64,000 bases of DNA, taken from NCBI GenBank assembly GCA_014529385.2, contig CM043953.1:70291872-70355871 (forward strand), read 5' to 3'. A model generated the notes under the pieces. It was not told where the DNA came from and made no database searches. It worked only from the letters and a program-made list of their open reading frames with translations. This DNA comes from Adiantum capillus-veneris. Taxonomy: Eukaryota > Streptophyta > Polypodiopsida > Polypodiales > Pteridaceae. This document shows, one piece after another, positions 21,612 through 32,010 of the stretch (position 1 is the first letter of the stretch; every line of letters begins with the position of its first letter). Position numbers and translations under genes: made by a program.

Positions 21612-22097
21612 GTGATATCAGAGCTTCAAGCGTGTGCTTTTCTGAAAGTATACTGGTCCCGCTAGAAAGCAGATTCGAGCATTTGGCACTTCCAAAGTTC
21701 ACACAAAATTTTATCCAAGAAATCTTCGTGTCCCGACCCCACACTTATTAGCCACTCCCACCCTTACTTCATCGCGCATCGGGCGCGCTTCCGTCTACAT
21801 CGCTCTGTCTTATAGGGTATAAGCCATTAGAAACCCGGCAAAATACTTTCAGTTTCTTCTCGCCGAGCTTCGTGACATTCTTTCGCGGCATCCTTAGCAG
21901 AATCTCCTTATGCTACAAAGTTTTCAATAGTTTCTGAATTACATGTTACCCCCTTTGATGCCCCAAGTGGTACCTTCTCCTCTGGCACTAGAAAGTACAA
22001 GAGCTTCCAACTGGTAACTGTCCAAGCCGTCTGCTTGATCGGGAGAGTCTTCAGGAATATGGTGCAACTATCTGACCCTGATCTAGTGTAACCGCCT

Positions 22098-23213
22098 TTG
22101 CCACCGCGGTTACCCCCACCTCCTCCATCACCACCGCCACCAGGTTACAATGGTTGGAGCCCGTATGGATACCCTTATTATCCATACCCGAGACACGCGT
22201 CCAACCAACTGAAAGATTTCAAGAATGGTGGCTCGACAGTCAAATTTTTCACCTTTTTCGGGATGAAAGATCGGAAGAAAGCATTGCAGTTGATACATCA
22301 ATTCAACAACATCTATGCTTTAGGGAACTATATAGAAGAATCCAAGATTTCTCGAGCAGTGGGATTTCTTAAAGATAATGCTATGCAATGGTGGAGTTCA
22401 ATCGTGAAGCAACCGCATGCTCCAAGGACCTGGCAAGCTTTCAAGACAATATTTGCACGCAGTTATATGACTTCTCTCTTTGAAGTCTAGATCTTGGTAG
22501 AATAGGGCAACTTGAAAACACAGAGACCATGGACGATTATAACCAAAGGTTTTCTCGATGTCTACCTTCCGGTGTCTTTCTTTAAGTTCATTTCCTTGGA
22601 GGACCAGTGCGAGCGATACATCATTGGATTACCATCACCGTTGTAGGAATATTGTCTATCCAAGCAAGTCTCAACCATGCAAGAACTTATGGACCATGCC
22701 GCGGTCGGCTACAAAGTGATGAAGGGAAAGTTGGAGTTTACCACAGAACTGACTCCGGCCACCAACCAAAACTCTCGGCAACAACGAACAAATTCTCGGG
22801 AGTCTCATGAAACCCAACCTCAAAGGCCTCGTCTGACACAACGTCAACCAGAAACCCTTCTACAAGAAGGCCGATGCTTTGAATGATTTCAAACAGGGCA
22901 TACATTCACTACATGTCCTGAGTTAGCCTCGATGTCTTTAGAGCAACCTTTTGCTCCCACGACAGAAAGATCCCCAGGGCCACCTCTAGCTAAGAGAGCT
23001 AGACCCACTATTGGACTAGTCCTTGATCTATGGCATACGCCTTGAAAGTACAAATGAATTGTGTCGAGCATATGGCAAAGTCAACGGCTTGAAATCCCTT
23101 ATTTTCTATGACCTTGGAGCTACAAAGAGCTTCATTTATCCAGAATTCTTGAAGCAGATGCTCTTTGATCATGATACAAAGGGTGGAGAAATTGAAGCCG
23201 AGCTAGCCATGGG
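22098..23213 (+). pseudogene. Gypsy remnant G: gag, zinc knuckle and start of protease
   Basis: After a Pro-rich N-terminal segment (PPPPPSPPPPGYNGW) comes a Ty3/gypsy gag core (22190-22480): a Phe-rich start, KKALQLIHQFNN, SKISRAVGFLKDNAMQWWSS and W-AFKTIFARSY. After a stop at 22488 it continues as MDDYNQRFSRC. A CCHC knuckle follows near 22871-22919, with its second Cys codon now TGA (CFE, stop, FQTGHTFTTC). The retropepsin start LIFYDLGATKSFI (about 23098-23136) has Leu in place of the usual Ser or Thr of the active site. The frame ends at the LTR of element F (23214). The likely continuation of the same protease lies after F at 43455. It is dead: several stops and frameshifts. Confidence 0.82.
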
Positions 23214-23837
23214 TGTCACAAATTGATGATGTGGCAGTTCTACCCGGACACACACACAGACAGAGTACGGATGCTGACTTGGCGAACTGTACGGACATTG
23301 ACGTGGTAGGCTATACGGGTCCCGTAAATTGCACTGATAGGTTGACATGGCACAGCGTACAGATTTTGCCCTTTTTGTGCTGACATGTTGACGTGGCCTG
23401 TTGTACGAAATTTTGCTGTCTGCGCTAGCAGCTTTTACTGGCAGATTTTGAGCCAGTTGCTTTTGGGGCAGCTTCCTTTTAAGTTTCACTGCTTTTGGAG
23501 CTGCTTCCTTTTAAGTTTCACTGCTTTTAGCATCCCTTTGTAACATAGTAGTCTCGTACGGTCCCGTACGTTTTGTACGCGTACGATGATGTGCGGTACT
23601 AAACGAACTAAAAAAATCTATGATGTATGATGACGTTATGTACGTTCAAATTTAAAAAAACAAATAATTCTCAAGTCTAAGGGCCTAAGGCTTAGGCCTT
23701 AATACTTACTTATAGAAACTTGACATTTGTATAGATTACAAGTTAGTAGTTACAATACTACAATGTAAAGAGTCAAGACTAAAGAGATTGAGCATTACAT
23801 AAACCAAAATGATCATTGAAATTTGATAAGTAGAGAC

Positions 23838-23936
23838 CAAGTGGCAAGGGCTACAAAGTACTCAAAAAGTGGCAAGGGATACAAAAAAGTGGGGGGACCA
23901 AGTGGCAAGGGCTACAAAGTACTCAAAAAGTGGCAC
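23838..23936. repeat. Two-copy direct repeat in the hAT 3' region
   Basis: GACCAAGTGGCAAGGGCTAC, then AAAGTACTCAAAAAGTGGCA, occurs at about 23837-23876 and again at about 23897-23936, with a variant piece (AAGTGGCAAGGGATACAAAA) between. Non-coding. Confidence 0.85.
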
Positions 23937-23967
23937 ACCATAATAGAGAGACTAAATAGTAAAGTCA

Positions 23968-26889
23968 CTAGTCACTAGTGCTCTCATCATCTTCCTCATC
24001 TTCCTCTTCTGAGCCTTGCTCATCAACATCATCCTCTTTCTCACAAGAGTCGAAGGATGACGGCTCATAATCTCCATCACTAATGAGGTTGCCTTCATCA
24101 TCATACTCTGGCTCTCGAGGCTCTCTATCCTCCATAGTGATGGCCGCCGCACAAGAGCCGCTTCCGGAGCCTTGCCGCACATAGGTCCTAGGAGCCTCCG
24201 TGGGTGTTGTTGATGCTTTGCCTCTACCTCTTGTAGCCTTGGCACCTCTGCCTCTTGTAGCCGATGTAACTCCATGGATGACGACCTTCTTGCGTGATCG
24301 TGTGCGAGAAACCCGACGATCAATCTCCTCAAGCTCCAAGTAGAGCTCACGAAAAATCATTTGCTCCTCAGGGTCTTGCTCTCTATTGACACTCTTTAGA
24401 GTGTCAATCGTAAGTGTGAGCTCATCCACGTTGACCTATTTGACATTTACAACATTGGACAATGAAAACATAATTAGTATATTCAAACTAATTAAAGACT
24501 AGACTCTAGAGTATAGAAAATGGAGTGAGTCGTGATTATAATTTATAATTTATACCTGTCGAGCCATAGGCATCTCATGCATAGAGCGCAACATGCGTAA
24601 TTTGGAGCGACAATAGATAAGTCGCTCTAATTGCTTCGTTGAGAGCTTGTTTCGGATTTTGGTGTGGATGAGGGAGTATGCGGACCAATTACGCTCACAT
24701 GCTCCCAATGAGCAATCCTAAAACACATCAAGAGAGGCATAAGCTATAAGAGACTATAGTTGAACTTTGAAGAGATTAAGCACAAAATGTAAAATTTTGA
24801 GGCTTGTCGCTTACTTGGCCAAGAACCCTCAAAGCAAGTCGTTTGAGAGTAGGCAATTGATAGCCAAAGCTCTCCCACCAAAATAAAGGCTTCACCAAGG
24901 AATCAGGATTGCCGCTTCCAACACAAGTTGGAAGTAAATGCGGTGCCTCGTTGGTCGCTATAGTTGATTACCTCTTGGAGAAATGCTTCAATGTCCTCTT
25001 CTTTTAGCACCTTAAAGAGGTAATTGTTGCGCTCCTCAATAAGCTCTTGATTTGCAAAGAGTTCGGGCTTCTTGTAAGCCGGATGCAAGAGAGCCGCAAA
25101 GTAATGGATAGGTCTCTTCATTCAATCCCACCGCTTTGTGATTAGGAGGAGAATGTCGTCTCTCTTGGGAGAGTCCTCGAGGTAATCACTACAAGAAGAG
25201 AGAGGAAATGTACTAAGTAGAGAAACAAGCATGTAGAATTTAGATATATAGAGAATGTATTATGTAATAATAAATATGTAGTTATACCGTGTTCCATCGG
25301 AGCCCCATCTAGGATTGTAGACTTCTCAATCTCCTTGTAAGCTTCCTCCATGAAGTGCCATAGAAGCCCAATAGTTGCCCCTTCCATGTCGGTCATGCGG
25401 AGAGCCTTGTACAAGGGCAAGATCGCAACGACAAGACCCTTAATTTCTTGCCAAAACTCCTCCCGCAAGCAAAGCCATTGGATGGCTTTTGCATCTTGTT
25501 GGGAAGCGGCAGACTCTCCATTCATCCACTCCTTAAACTCATCGGAGACCATGGTCTTTTGTATTTTGTTTTGCACATCATAGAGCCGCTCTAGAAGTAG
25601 CCACATGGCGGCAAAGCGAGTGGCCGATGGCTTCTTCAACTCAAGGTCGGAGTAGGTGCGGTAAATGGCAAGCACCCTCACTTTGCCATTGATGAAATTG
25701 ATGATGGAGAGTGCTTGGTTGAGGATATATTTCACCCAACCTAGCTCCCCTATGTCTTCAAAGAGAAGGTCAAGGCAATGAGAGGTACATGGAGTCCATA
25801 CTATGGATGGAAATTCCTTCTCTAGCCTCTTACGCATTGCCTTGCAATTTGAAGCATTGTTGGTAATCACTTGCATGACATGCTCCGCACCAACCTACAC
25901 AAGAGGCATTTGTGACAAGAAGAGTTAAAACTTAAAAATTAAAACATAGGACTCATTGGCAATTGCTCAAGACATAAAGGCTCGATTTACGGTTTTACCT
26001 CAAGAATGGCTTGGCGGATGTGCTTCCAAATGAATGCCCCAGTCACTTTCTTCCCTCTCGAACCCGCATCCACCGCCCGTAAGAAGTACGTACCAAGAGG
26101 ACAAGAAACAAGAATGTTGATGATGCCCCTCTTCTTGCGGTCGCTCCATCCGTCGGAGAGGATAGAGCATCCATACTTTGCTCAACCCGTACGTACGGGC
26201 TCAAGTGACTTGTCAATCCTTGCCCTCTCTTCATCAAGCTTATTTGTTCTCATGTCATGGTATGACACACCCGTCCACCCTTCGCATGGACCAACCGCCG
26301 CAATTGCTATGATCATCCTCTTCCATCACTCCAACCGAAGAATGTTGAAGGAGAGATTGCATTCAATCACCGTGCGGGCAATCTCTATTTCCGCGATTCT
26401 TTGTCTCTCCTTGAGGAAAGACAAGGGGCCGGAGCATCCACCCACTGATTTCGCAAGAGAAGTTTGCTTTGCCATCTTCGGAGGCCGGCCACCATCACTT
26501 GAAGACCCCTTGGACTTCTTGGAGGAGGCACTATCATCACATGAGGCCGCGGTGGCACCGGTAGCCATGGACATAGTTGGAGAGGCCTCTTCCTCCGAAT
26601 CGGAGCTATCAACATCCGGCGACACGAACTCATCCGAGGTGACTCTACCCTTGCGTGTCTTCAATGGAAGATACTTTCTCTTGCATTCCGCAAGGATATC
26701 TTTGGGGATATTAGGACATGGCCCCGCTTGTCCTCCCATCTTTGTCAAGTGGATGATGAGACGGGTGACGGAAGAGGTCATAGCTTTTGGGCAATATTTG
26801 CACCACCACTTGCAAGAGTTTTGCTTGCCCCCCACCCACTCAAAATATCGGCAATGCTTCTCAAAGGCTTCATGAAGAGGAGGCGGCAT
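23968..26889 (-). pseudogene. hAT transposase (BED zinc finger, DUF659, hAT dimerisation), inactivated
   Basis: Start at 26889 (MPPPLHEAFEKH). A BED-type finger follows (CKYCPKAMTSSVTRLIIHL, about residues 30-48), then a Ser/Asp-rich linker. The DUF659 core includes KYGCSILSDGWSDRKKRG, TGAFIWKHIRQAILE, VITNNASNCKAMRKRL, WTPCTSHCLDLLFEDIG and KKPSATRFAAMWLLLERL. The C-terminal dimerisation part reads PLFWWESFGYQLPTLKRLAL and then CERNWSAYSLIHTKIRNKLS. A last exon (24435-23968) is Arg/Gly- then Asp/Glu-rich. Introns with fitting GT-AG borders are seen at about 25998-25897, 24814-24718 and 24555-24436. Inactivating changes: a TGA near 26327 (after FNILRLE), a TGA near 26180 (before AKYGCS) and a frameshift near 24930. 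Intact relatives cut and paste their own element in the nucleus. Confidence 0.9.
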
Positions 26890-26942
26890 TATGTAGTATG
26901 TAGCTAGTAGCTACTAGTATGATGTATGATGTATCAATAGAT

Positions 26943-26943
<1 letters not shown>

Positions 26944-27001
<58 letters not shown>
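26944..27001. repeat. (GA)n microsatellite upstream of the hAT transposase
   Basis: About 29 GA units, 55 bp before the transposase start on the minus strand, where it reads as (TC)n. Such tracts are common in plant promoters and 5' leaders; a role here is only possible. Confidence 0.95.
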
Positions 27002-27004
<3 letters not shown>

Positions 27005-27492
27005 CAAGGAAGCTTGAAGGAGAGACCCGTCACCCAAGGGAGCTTGAAGGAGAGAGATGGTAGACCCAATGGAGACTCGAGAGCTTGAGAGCTTCAATGG
27101 AAGCACATGGAGATGAGAGGGTAGAGCATTGAGAGGCTTAGGGCTAAAGCTTGTAGCTTGTAGTTGTAGGTTGTGTTGGATAACAAAGGGGAAGGGTTGC
27201 TTAAATAGGAGAGGAAGAGCATGTGAGGCTTGACTCTTGAGCAATGGGCATTGGCCCTTGGGCAATAAGCATGGCAATGGCCCATGGGCCATGGGCTTGC
27301 ATTTGGCTTCAAAACTGCCCGCAAACGGCTCCAAAAGGCCTACAAACTAGACGTTGCAAAACGGTCAAAAAGCTGCCAACGGTCATAAACTGCCGAAAAA
27401 AGTCACCGGACGGAACGAACGGAACACACGGGACGGGACGGGTCCGGCCGGACGGAACGAGAGGTTCCGTTCGACGTACGAAAACTACCCTG
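27002..27492. other. hAT 5' region and right terminus, non-coding
   Basis: Contains repeated AAGCTTGAAGGAGAGA units next to the (GA)n tract, GGGCCATGGGC-type repeats near 27240-27300, and a right end dense in GGACGGAACG and GGGACGG motifs before the terminal repeat. No gene is supported. Confidence 0.6.
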
Positions 27493-27844
27493 CTTTGTAA
27501 GAGTAAAAAGGGCCTAAGGGCCTCTCTTCTCAAGAGCATTTGGACGCAGAGTTTGAGAGATGAGGACCCGCGGGAGTTGTACTTTGCTCAAAGATTAATA
27601 CAAAAAGGAATACCGAAAGGGACACCAGTCTTTGGGGCTAGTCTCTCTTGGCTGGTAGAAAGCCATTGAGACACCAATCAAACCGGCAATCAAGAAACCT
27701 CCTACTCTGAGGATGTTCATTGAAGTAGAACTCCATGATGTTGTCGAGACCCGAATCATTCAGCTTCTAAACCATCGAAGAAGCAATTGAAGAAGCACAA
27801 CAAGGAGACTGACTACCCTGGTTACTTGGGTCGTCAATCTTTTT

Positions 27845-28745
27845 TTGCAACTGCATGAAAACAGAAGAAGCATGTGCGTTTCGAAGGACTACCGAATTCT
27901 TCTTCCTCTTCTTCCGACGGTTCTTCTAGCTCTTCTTCTTCTGACTCGAGCAGGGAGGACAGAAAGGGCAAGAAGCGAAGCAAGAAACAAAGTTTCGGAA
28001 AGAACAAAGAAAAAGGCAAGAAGATCAAATCCCGACCAGTTTCTGACAGTTCTACGAAGGAGTCATCCTCTGACAGTTCGGACTCCGACGATCACATGTT
28101 TTATGCAAAGAAGAAACACTTTTACAGAGCCAACCAGTATGATTTCCTCGAAGACAAGAATAAAAAGACAAAGGAATTTAAAGAGGGTTGATAGTCAGTG
28201 AAATTTGAATCCTTTTCCGGATTCCGAGATGCTCCGAAGGCTTTGGTTTTCATTCAGCAGTTTGATATAGCCTTCTTTGGAGGACACTACTCAGAGCACT
28301 CCAAGATCAGGAGGGCAGCATCGTTTTTGAAGAGAAATGCACGAACATGGTGGTCCACTCTTCTTCTTAGAAAAGAAGCCCCGACCAAGTGGTTGAAGTT
28401 CAAACGGCTCTTTATTTCTTCTTGGTTGACCTAGGAATATGAACGAGTTGTGAGAATCGCTTGGAACCATCTTCGGATGACCAAGGATGACACTTTGGAC
28501 GCATATTGTGAAAGGTTTTGGGATTCTTTTCTACCGACCTCTTCGTTTAAGAAGGTCACTTTTAAAGAACAGATTGAGCGGTTTTTCTGCGGCTCTCTAC
28601 ACAAATCCGAGATTACTGCCTTGAGCAAAAGTCCGAGTCCATACAACAAATGATTGGACATGCTAAGCGGGGATTCTCGATACATTCGGGTAACTTGACC
28701 TACCCCATTGATGAAGTTTTGACTCAAAGGACCAGACAGACCTCG
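27845..28745 (+). pseudogene. Gypsy element F: Ser-rich segment and gag
   Basis: 27874-28191 encodes a Ser/Asp/Lys-rich, disordered chain (a run of Ser and Asp, then KKRSKKQSF). Two stops later (about 28190-28197) the gag core starts: KFESFSGFRDAPKALVFIQQ, HSKIRRAASFLKRNARTWWS and W-KFKRLFISSWL. After another stop it continues YERVVRIAWNHLRMTKDDTL, then DAYCERFWDSF and FKEQIERFFCGSL. This order matches the Ty3/gypsy retrotransposon gag family. Gag would form the particle around the RNA. The frame is cut by the insertion of element B at 28746. The CCHC knuckle resumes on the far side at 39005, showing that one gene was split. Confidence 0.82.
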
Positions 28746-29959
28746 TGTTAGGTGCAGCGGAATGATTGTTTGCGCTTTGCTCAAGATGAGTGCTCCGAAC
28801 TGTGCTCAAGGTTCCTTTAAGTTCTTATGGAAGGGAGAGGCTTCCGTTCTTTATGGAAAGTGCTATGATCACAACAAAGTGAATGGACACTGTGCGTGCA
28901 AGTGAATGAGACTGAGAGATAGAGAGAGAAGAGAGATACGACACCAGAGACGTTGTAAAACCCTCCTCCGAAGGCCCCACTCTCGTCAGCGAGAGTGGTC
29001 TACTTATGATTGCACAAAGTGGTACAATGACGATGCAATGGACTGATGCAATCGGGACTATGCCGGTGATGACGACGACGACTTGATGGCTGAAATCTGT
29101 GGTCTTCTAACTGCTGAAATTCGGGACTGTTTTGGTGGCTGAAAATGACTGTTTTGGCTGCGTTTTCATGGGCTGAAATTGGGGGTTCTGCTGCAACCAC
29201 TTAGACTGAATTCTGCTGCGTTTTCTATCTGCTGAAATCTGCGTCTTTGTTACTGCTGAAAATCTGCGTTTTTGTTGCTATGTGTTGGGCTGAAAAACGC
29301 CAATGAGCTGCAGCGTTTTTGGCTGAAAAATGCTAGGGCTTGTGAGGGGTGTCGGGTTGCCGGTCCTAGGGAAAAACGCCAATGATGGCTGATGCTAGCA
29401 AAACGCTAGTGCTGATGCTTCTGGCGATGGGAGGAATTTGCAAACAACTGGGATGCTGATGATGTTGACGATCATGCAAGACTGGGAAAAAACGCTAGAA
29501 AAGGGGGAGTTGGTCTAGCGCTAGAAAACGCTGGGGGCTGCTGAGGAGGTACTGTTGAGAAGTTGCCTGTTGAGCGGGAAGATCCTGCTGCCTCTTGTGC
29601 CAATTACTGCTAACTTGGGTTGGCTTATATATTAACTTAGTAAAATTGCCCTACCTACTTTTGTTGAAAAGTCACTTAAAAATAATAAGTGAAAATAACC
29701 AAAAAATAGGAAAAATAGGCTAAATGCACTGGAAAATTCCCCTGACTAAATCTGATGGATTCTGAAGGGAATACTGATGATCATGCTATGTGCAACCGGA
29801 GGATATGCATCTATGTTAAGTGACTGGGCATGCACGGTCTACGAATAGACTCACAAAAAGTGTCAGATCATTGCTAATCTAGACTGACTGGACTGACTGA
29901 ACCCATGATTACGGTGTAGCTTGTCCACGGACACATAGGGTTGGATGTGTCACTTGACA
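28746..29959 (-). repeat. 3' LTR of element B
   Basis: 1214 bp. On the plus strand it begins TGTTAGGTGCAGCGGAATGA and ends GGTTGGATGTGTCACTTGACA. It matches the right LTR nearly base for base over most of its length. It contains about ten AAAACGC- or AACGCTAG-type motifs. The terminal palindrome of the family is changed here (TGTCACTTGACA). Confidence 0.92.
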
Positions 29960-29970
29960 TCCCCTCCTTT

Positions 29971-30504
29971 TCAAAGTGAGGTACTGGTACCGAACCGTAT
30001 GGCGTCAAGGGAGATCGCCAATAGCATCCGGAATCCTGGAAGGGACTCTTCGCTGGCCCACTTTGATGTGCGGGTCGTGCAGTACTTGAACTTCATAAAG
30101 GTCTGCAACGCTTGCTTCTTTGGGCCGCGCCGAAAGGGACACACAATCTTCTGCGGCTCCTTCGATGCTTCTACTTCGTCGAGAGTCATGCTTCTTTCTT
30201 CTTCAAGAATCTCCATGGCTGAAAATTCCTGAAACCACTTCCAACACAAAACCATGAACATACCTATTCCATGTAAAGTGAATGGAATTTTTTTTGTCTT
30301 CTCTAAAGACTATGTATGCAATGTAGATGAACAGAGAGACGGAATGACAAACCGTTCATCAAACACATGCAAACAATGAGATCGAATCTTTTCTTTCTGA
30401 CCTAAATCAATCAACTGTGGCAATTCACAACGGAAATGCCCATGCTTGGTGCTCGTACTTTCATGTGCTCTTTCGTAAATTGTGTCATGCCAAGGAAGAG
30501 ACAT
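29971..30504 (-). pseudogene. Element B distal frames (match element A 3' frames)
   Basis: The minus-strand frame from 30261 to 29971 encodes about 96 residues ending TSTSL just before the PPT, with CWKWFQEFSAMEILEEE, FRRGPKKQALQTFMKFKY and GFRMLLAISL. Most of these residues are shared with element A at 15300-15600. The frame from 30504 to 30310 (MSLPWHDTIYERAHES, KHGHFRCELPQLIDLGQ) is the same chain upstream, in another frame. The block could be a degenerate chromodomain; no other assignment was found. Confidence 0.45.
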
Positions 30505-30514
30505 GGAATGTGAC

Positions 30515-32010
30515 TGTCACAAACGGGAGCGCATAACTATATAAAATATACTCAGATAAATAGAATTTATCTCTTATTATTGAAGCCAAAGGATAGAGAG
30601 AGAAATAGATAGAGAGAGAGAGAGAGTGAGAAGATCGACACAGTACTGGGGACCAGAAGATGGGCTGGTCCCCCCCCCTTAAAGAGAATTCTTTATTAGG
30701 GAGAATCTTTTTACAAGCACAAGAACCGGAGAAAACCCCTCCGTTCTAAATCTCTGACTCGATGGTCGTTCCCTCCTGTAAGGGAAATCCGAGAGACAAT
30801 CTCTCAATCCTTTTTCCGTCTGTACTCGGAGTTGAGACTCCACAGACAATTTCCGAATTTCGTTTCCGGAATTCCCAAGCGTAGGCCGAAGCCTTCTCGC
30901 TTCTCCTTCGCGATGAAGTTCCTGCAAACACACACGCAAACACACGACAACAATTCATATGGCGAATCCACAATAGGTACCTGTCGCTCTTGCGCGAGAA
31001 AAGCGACTTCCGTGCTTCGTAGTCTCGCGATCTCTCGCGTCTTCTAGCGGCAGAGTCTTCTCTTGCTGGCGCTGGCAACCTCCCTTCGGTGAGGGCATGT
31101 GGTGCTTTTATAACTCCTTCACCACGGCACGAATAGCTGCTCGCGAAGAGATCGTGGCCGTTTTTTTTTTTTTTAATAAAAAATTTAATTTAATTTTTTT
31201 ATGTTCTATCCGAGAATTCGCTGGCTGGTTTTGTTGCTTTATTTTCTAAGTGGCTGCCCACTTATTAAGTGGACGGCCGGCATATTTGTAAAATTGGTCT
31301 GAACCTGCCCAAAAACTCAATAAAACCTTATAAGTTAAAATCAATGCTTTCACAGCACTTCCCAGGCGTCCCTGGATGCAACCACATGCACGAATGCAAT
31401 GCAAACATATATTCCTCACGGGAAAGCGTTTGCTCTTCTCGGAAAACTCGTTCAAATTTTCCGCTTTTTAAGAAAAGCTTCTCATAACCCATCTTTATTC
31501 TTGTGCTTGCGTCTTTACGCGTATTCCTCTTTCCAGTTCATATTTCCTCTCAACTATGGATATCCCCTTTACGATGCACCCGTCACCCACCTTGTGACGC
31601 ATCAGGAATACCCATCACCTAGTCCTTTCCTACCGAACTTACGGTACAATCCCCTTCACGATGCTCTATGTCACCCATCCTATGACGCATCAGAGATGTC
31701 AGTTCCCGGATGGTTGGATACTTCTTCCCGATGCTCCCTGTCATCCATCCGATGTGACGCATCATAAGTACCCGTTCCTGGTGGCCTTATAGATATTCTC
31801 GTTCACAGTGCTATCGTCATTACTTTGAATGACGCACTAGGAATACTCTGTACTCGGATGTCTCTAGTGAGAAAAACCCTCACTTAAAATTCCAATAATT
31901 CATTTAGAATTATTTTTCCTTGATGTTCCAAGCGAGAAAACCCTCTCACTTATAAATCCAATAATTCATTTAGAATTATTTTTCTATCAGATAAAGCCAA
32001 TTTAGCAACA
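30515..32010 (-). repeat. 3' LTR of element C
   Basis: 1496 bp. Carries a GA-rich tract near 30594-30626, the pair GGGGACCAGAAGATGGGCTG and GGTCCCCCCC, a T-run near 31160, and three related segments with GATGC, CACCCATCC and GACGCATCA near 31570-31770. AATTCATTTAGAATTATTTT occurs twice near its right end. Confidence 0.9.

Larger units (their letters stand above)
23536..27500 (-). mobile_element. hAT-family DNA transposon with perfect 8-bp TSD CTTTGTAA
   Basis: The element spans 23544-27492 (3949 bp) and is bracketed by CTTTGTAA at 23536-23543 and 27493-27500. Eight-base duplications are the hAT signature. The terminal inverted repeats are imperfect: CATAGTAGTCTCGTACG at the left, and CAGGGTAGTTTTCGTACG reading inward from the right. 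Both ends are rich in CGTACG-like subterminal motifs. The single gene on the minus strand encodes a BED-finger/DUF659 transposase with stops, so this copy is inactive. A (GA)n tract at 26944-27001 lies upstream of the transposase start. Confidence 0.92.
23214..27652 (+). repeat. 5' LTR of gypsy element F, split by the hAT element
   Basis: 23214-23543 begins TGTCACAAATTGATGATGTG and ends GCATCCCTTTGTAA. The LTR resumes at 27493 (CTTTGTAAGAGTAAAAAGGG) and runs to about 27652. The right part matches the 3' LTR at 43232-43380: CGCGGGAGTTGTACTTTGCT, CAAAGATTAATACAAAAA and CTAGTCTCTCTTGGC. The end of the LTR and the primer site have been lost. The left part repeats GTACGG and TGACRTGGCA motifs. Confidence 0.85.

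Noticed and set aside
26006-26875. 289-codon open frame on the plus strand
   Set aside because: It is the antisense shadow of the hAT transposase, whose motifs lie on the minus strand.
27244-27669. 141-codon frame spanning the hAT right end into the F LTR
   Set aside because: It crosses a transposon/LTR border at 27492/27493, so it cannot be an ancestral gene.
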